Source: an uncultured Prevotella sp. (GTDB lineage Bacteria; Bacteroidota; Bacteroidia; Bacteroidales; Bacteroidaceae). From it: a stretch of 45,023 bases of DNA. The notes under the pieces were generated by a model, which ran no database searches, was not told the origin of the DNA, and worked only from the letters and a program-made list of their open reading frames with translations. The stretch lies in contig ONHE01000091.1 in assembly GCA_900317545.1 (NCBI GenBank), forward strand, positions 1 to 45,023, in the 5' to 3' direction. Of the stretch, positions 42,957-45,023 are shown one piece after another. How positions within the stretch are numbered: the first letter of the stretch is position 1; the number at the start of each line of letters is the position of its first letter. Both the position numbers and the translations under genes were made by a program.

Positions 42957-45017
42957 ATGAAACCACAACTGACAATCACCGATCCTGCAGCACGCTTTCG
43001 GTGCCTGCGGAGCATTTCAGCCGCCGTCGGACTGCTTGTCTTTTTTCTCTCCGCAGCAGTCACCTGTCCCGTCCATGCACAGCAGTCGCATCCCTGGGAG
43101 CAGTATCTTGACCGTGTCATGAATATCGAAGACGTGGAGGAGGACGATCGGACGGCCATCATGGACCAGTTGTCCGACTTGGCCGAACACCCCATCAACC
43201 TCAACCGGACGACGCGGAGCGAGCTCGAGCAGCTGCCTTTCCTGACGCCGCAGCAGGTGGAGGACATCGTCGAATACCTCTACCGCTACGGCCCGATGAA
43301 GTCGTTGGGCGAACTGGCGATGATCTCTTCGCTCGACTGGGACCACCAACAGCTGCTGCGCTACTTCGTCCGCGCGGACGGAACGCCGCCGGAGCAGGCG
43401 CCCCCGTCGCACTCCGGACTGTTTGCACACCCGCGCCACGAGCTGGTGGGGGCTTTCGAGCTGCCTTTCTATGAGCGGCGCGGCGACCGGAAAGGCTATC
43501 TCGGCTATCCCTACCGGCACTGGCTGCGCTACACGTATGCCAGCGGCGGCCGCCTCAGGGCAGGCCTCACGGGGGCACAGGATGCCGGGGAGCCGTTCAT
43601 GGCCGGCAGAAACGGAGCCGGCTACGACTTCTATTCGGCCTTCGTCGAGATACGTGGGGCAGGATCGGTGCGCACGGCCGTCGCCGGCAGATACCGTCTG
43701 AAGTTCGGCCATGGACTGATTCTGAACACGGCGCAGGGCTTCGGCAAGCTCTTTGCCCTGTCGTCTCTCGGGCGCGCAGGCACCAACCTGCGGGGCTATT
43801 CCTCCCGTGCGGAAGCGTCTTATCTGCAGGGCGCGGCTGCCACGATCGCCCTCCGGCGGCACGTGGACATGACGCTCTTTGCCTCATACCGGTCCATCGA
43901 TGCCACGCTCAACGCCGACAGCACCTCCGTGGCCACCCTTCTGCGCACGGGACTGCACCGCACCGCGCATGAAATGGAGCGCAAGCACAACACCCGCCAA
44001 TGGCTTGCGGGAGGCCATGTCGAATGGAACGGCGGCGGTCTGCACGCCGGACTGACCGCCCTCGGCACCGGTCTGGACCGCACGCTCGAGCCCGACGGCG
44101 ACCGGCTGCGCTACCGATACAGCCCGCGGGGCAGCCGTTTCTGGAACGTGAGTGCCGACTATGGCTATACCTCCCACCGCTTCTCCGTCAGCGGCGAGAC
44201 GGCTACGGGCGACGCGCACGCCATCGCCACGGTCAACACCGTGAGCCTCTGTCTCGCCGACGGGCTCTCGCTGATGGCTCTGCAACGTTTCTACAGTTGC
44301 CGCTATTATGCCCTTTTCAGCCGTACGTTCAGCGAAGGGGGACACACGCAGAACGAAAGCGGCTGCTATGCCGGCATCACCTGGAATCCGGGCAAGTCGC
44401 TCAGCCTGATGGCCTACACCGACTATGCCTACTTCGCATGGGCACGCTACGGTGTCTCCCGGCCGTCACACGCCTGGGACAACCTCGTCTCCGCCGCCTG
44501 GCAACATGGCATCCTTGGCCTGCAGGCACGCTATCGGGTCCGGCTGAAACAGCAGGACAACGACGGCGCAACGGCGTTGGACAACGTCGTCGAGCAGCGG
44601 GCACGCCTCGCGCTGACCGTCAAGACCGACGGTTGGGACCTCCGCACGCAGGCCGACATGGCCCTGTCTGACAACGGTGACGCGAGTTTCGGATGGATGG
44701 TCACCCAGCAGTTGGGCTACCGCAGCGACCGTTTGCAGATAGACGGACACGCCGGTTACTTCGACACTGACGACTGGCGTAGCCGTGTCTATGCCTATGA
44801 GCGCGGCCTCTACTACACCTTTTCCTTTCCCGCATTCAGCGGTCGTGGCCTCCGCTACGCCTTGCGGGCACAATGGGCGTTCGGTCCGCACCTCACGGGC
44901 GTCATGCGCCTGACCACGACCGACTATCTCGACCGCGACCACATCTCGTCCGGCCTGCAGCAGATCGACCGCTCCGCCATGACCGAGTTGGAGCTGCAGT
45001 TTCTCGTCCGCCTCTGA
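42957..45017 (+). CDS. Helix-hairpin-helix domain protein with C-terminal outer-membrane barrel-like region
   Basis: A 686-residue exported protein. A signal segment (about 18-41, ending VHA before Gln) is followed by helix-hairpin-helix repeats (about 70-140: INLNRTTRSELEQLPFLTPQQVEDIVEYL, MKSLGELAMISSLD), as in ComEA-like proteins. From about 155 to the end it has repeated amphipathic strands with aromatic girdle residues (GLRAGLTGAQDAG, GRYRLKFGHGLILNTAQGFGKLF, YFAWARYGV and others), ending in Leu. This resembles Bacteroidota helix-hairpin-helix proteins with a barrel-like tail, whose role is unsettled; DNA uptake at the envelope is only a guess. The stop is six bases from the window's end. 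Confidence 0.82.
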   Translation: MKPQLTITDPAARFRCLRSISAAVGLLVFFLSAAVTCPVHAQQSHPWEQYLDRVMNIEDVEEDDRTAIMDQLSDLAEHPINLNRTTRSELEQLPFLTPQQVEDIVEYLYRYGPMKSLGELAMISSLDWDHQQLLRYFVRADGTPPEQAPPSHSGLFAHPRHELVGAFELPFYERRGDRKGYLGYPYRHWLRYTYASGGRLRAGLTGAQDAGEPFMAGRNGAGYDFYSAFVEIRGAGSVRTAVAGRYRLKFGHGLILNTAQGFGKLFALSSLGRAGTNLRGYSSRAEASYLQGAAATIALRRHVDMTLFASYRSIDATLNADSTSVATLLRTGLHRTAHEMERKHNTRQWLAGGHVEWNGGGLHAGLTALGTGLDRTLEPDGDRLRYRYSPRGSRFWNVSADYGYTSHRFSVSGETATGDAHAIATVNTVSLCLADGLSLMALQRFYSCRYYALFSRTFSEGGHTQNESGCYAGITWNPGKSLSLMAYTDYAYFAWARYGVSRPSHAWDNLVSAAWQHGILGLQARYRVRLKQQDNDGATALDNVVEQRARLALTVKTDGWDLRTQADMALSDNGDASFGWMVTQQLGYRSDRLQIDGHAGYFDTDDWRSRVYAYERGLYYTFSFPAFSGRGLRYALRAQWAFGPHLTGVMRLTTTDYLDRDHISSGLQQIDRSAMTELELQFLVRL

Positions 45018-45023
45018 ACGCGG

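Overview
The window is a chromosomal segment of a Bacteroidota bacterium, most likely order Bacteroidales and probably a Prevotellaceae-like anaerobe. Four things point there. Promoters fit the Bacteroidota -33/-7 form (TTTG, 19-21 bases, TAnnTTTG) at more than a dozen genes. Several families are largely confined to this phylum (DUF4271, DUF4294, DUF6089, DUF6242, the gamma-alpha fused KorA, the TGS/uridine-kinase-like protein). Most exported proteins have Gln just after the predicted signal peptidase I site. Shine-Dalgarno sequences are mostly absent. The species cannot be fixed from the sequence alone. Apart from a few intergenic repeats this is housekeeping chromosome: no phage, transposase, CRISPR array or rRNA was seen. 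|| Layout. 1-2.5 kb: kduI-kduD (unsaturated uronate catabolism), then repeat block A. 2.6-9.0 kb, minus strand: xerD, metK, DUF4271, hemD, rnpA, yidD, tyrS, and a separately transcribed tRNA-Gln. 9.0-10.5 kb, plus strand: aroQ and an O-methyltransferase, then repeat block B. 10.5-20.5 kb, minus strand: a long envelope cluster running DUF6242 lipoprotein, DUF6089 barrel, uppS, bamA, three Skp/OmpH-like chaperones, murI, rbfA and a LolC/E-type permease. 20.6-21.0 kb: an unlisted 33-codon membrane-peptide gene with its own promoter, FNR/CRP-like box and terminator. 21-29 kb: pckA, upp, repeat block C, the 2-oxoacid:ferredoxin oxidoreductase korAB, and a nucleoside/uridine-kinase-like protein. 29.4-32.6 kb: a Na/Pi cotransporter and a GH105 hydrolase. 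32.7-35.3 kb: DUF1893, a GNAT acetyltransferase, an outer-membrane barrel and a sirtuin. 35.5-38 kb: three tandem FKBP prolyl isomerases. 38.2 kb: repeat block D. 38.5-42 kb: an Lrp-type regulator, a fused C26 gamma-glutamyl hydrolase / M19 dipeptidase, and a glutaminyl-cyclase-like M28 protein. 42-45 kb: a C-free tandem repeat, DUF4294, and a helix-hairpin-helix barrel protein. || How the genes work together. Envelope biogenesis dominates: BamA with its Skp-like chaperones, lipoprotein release, UppS and MurI for wall precursors, YidD, periplasmic FKBPs, and a probable glutaminyl cyclase that could cap the exposed N-terminal Gln of nine secreted proteins in this window. GH105 followed by KduI and KduD forms one pectin-derived uronate route, though the genes lie 29 kb apart. 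PckA and KorAB belong to anaerobic C4/2-oxoacid metabolism. || The most unusual items are (1) a modular family of intergenic repeats in four gaps, built from hairpin arrays with the core AGCTATGCTCCGG, a short linker, a second conserved block and a 167-base element with perfect 32-base terminal inverted repeats, in different orders and orientations; (2) the single-chain gamma-glutamyl hydrolase plus dipeptidase under a likely Lrp operator; (3) the 33-codon gene.
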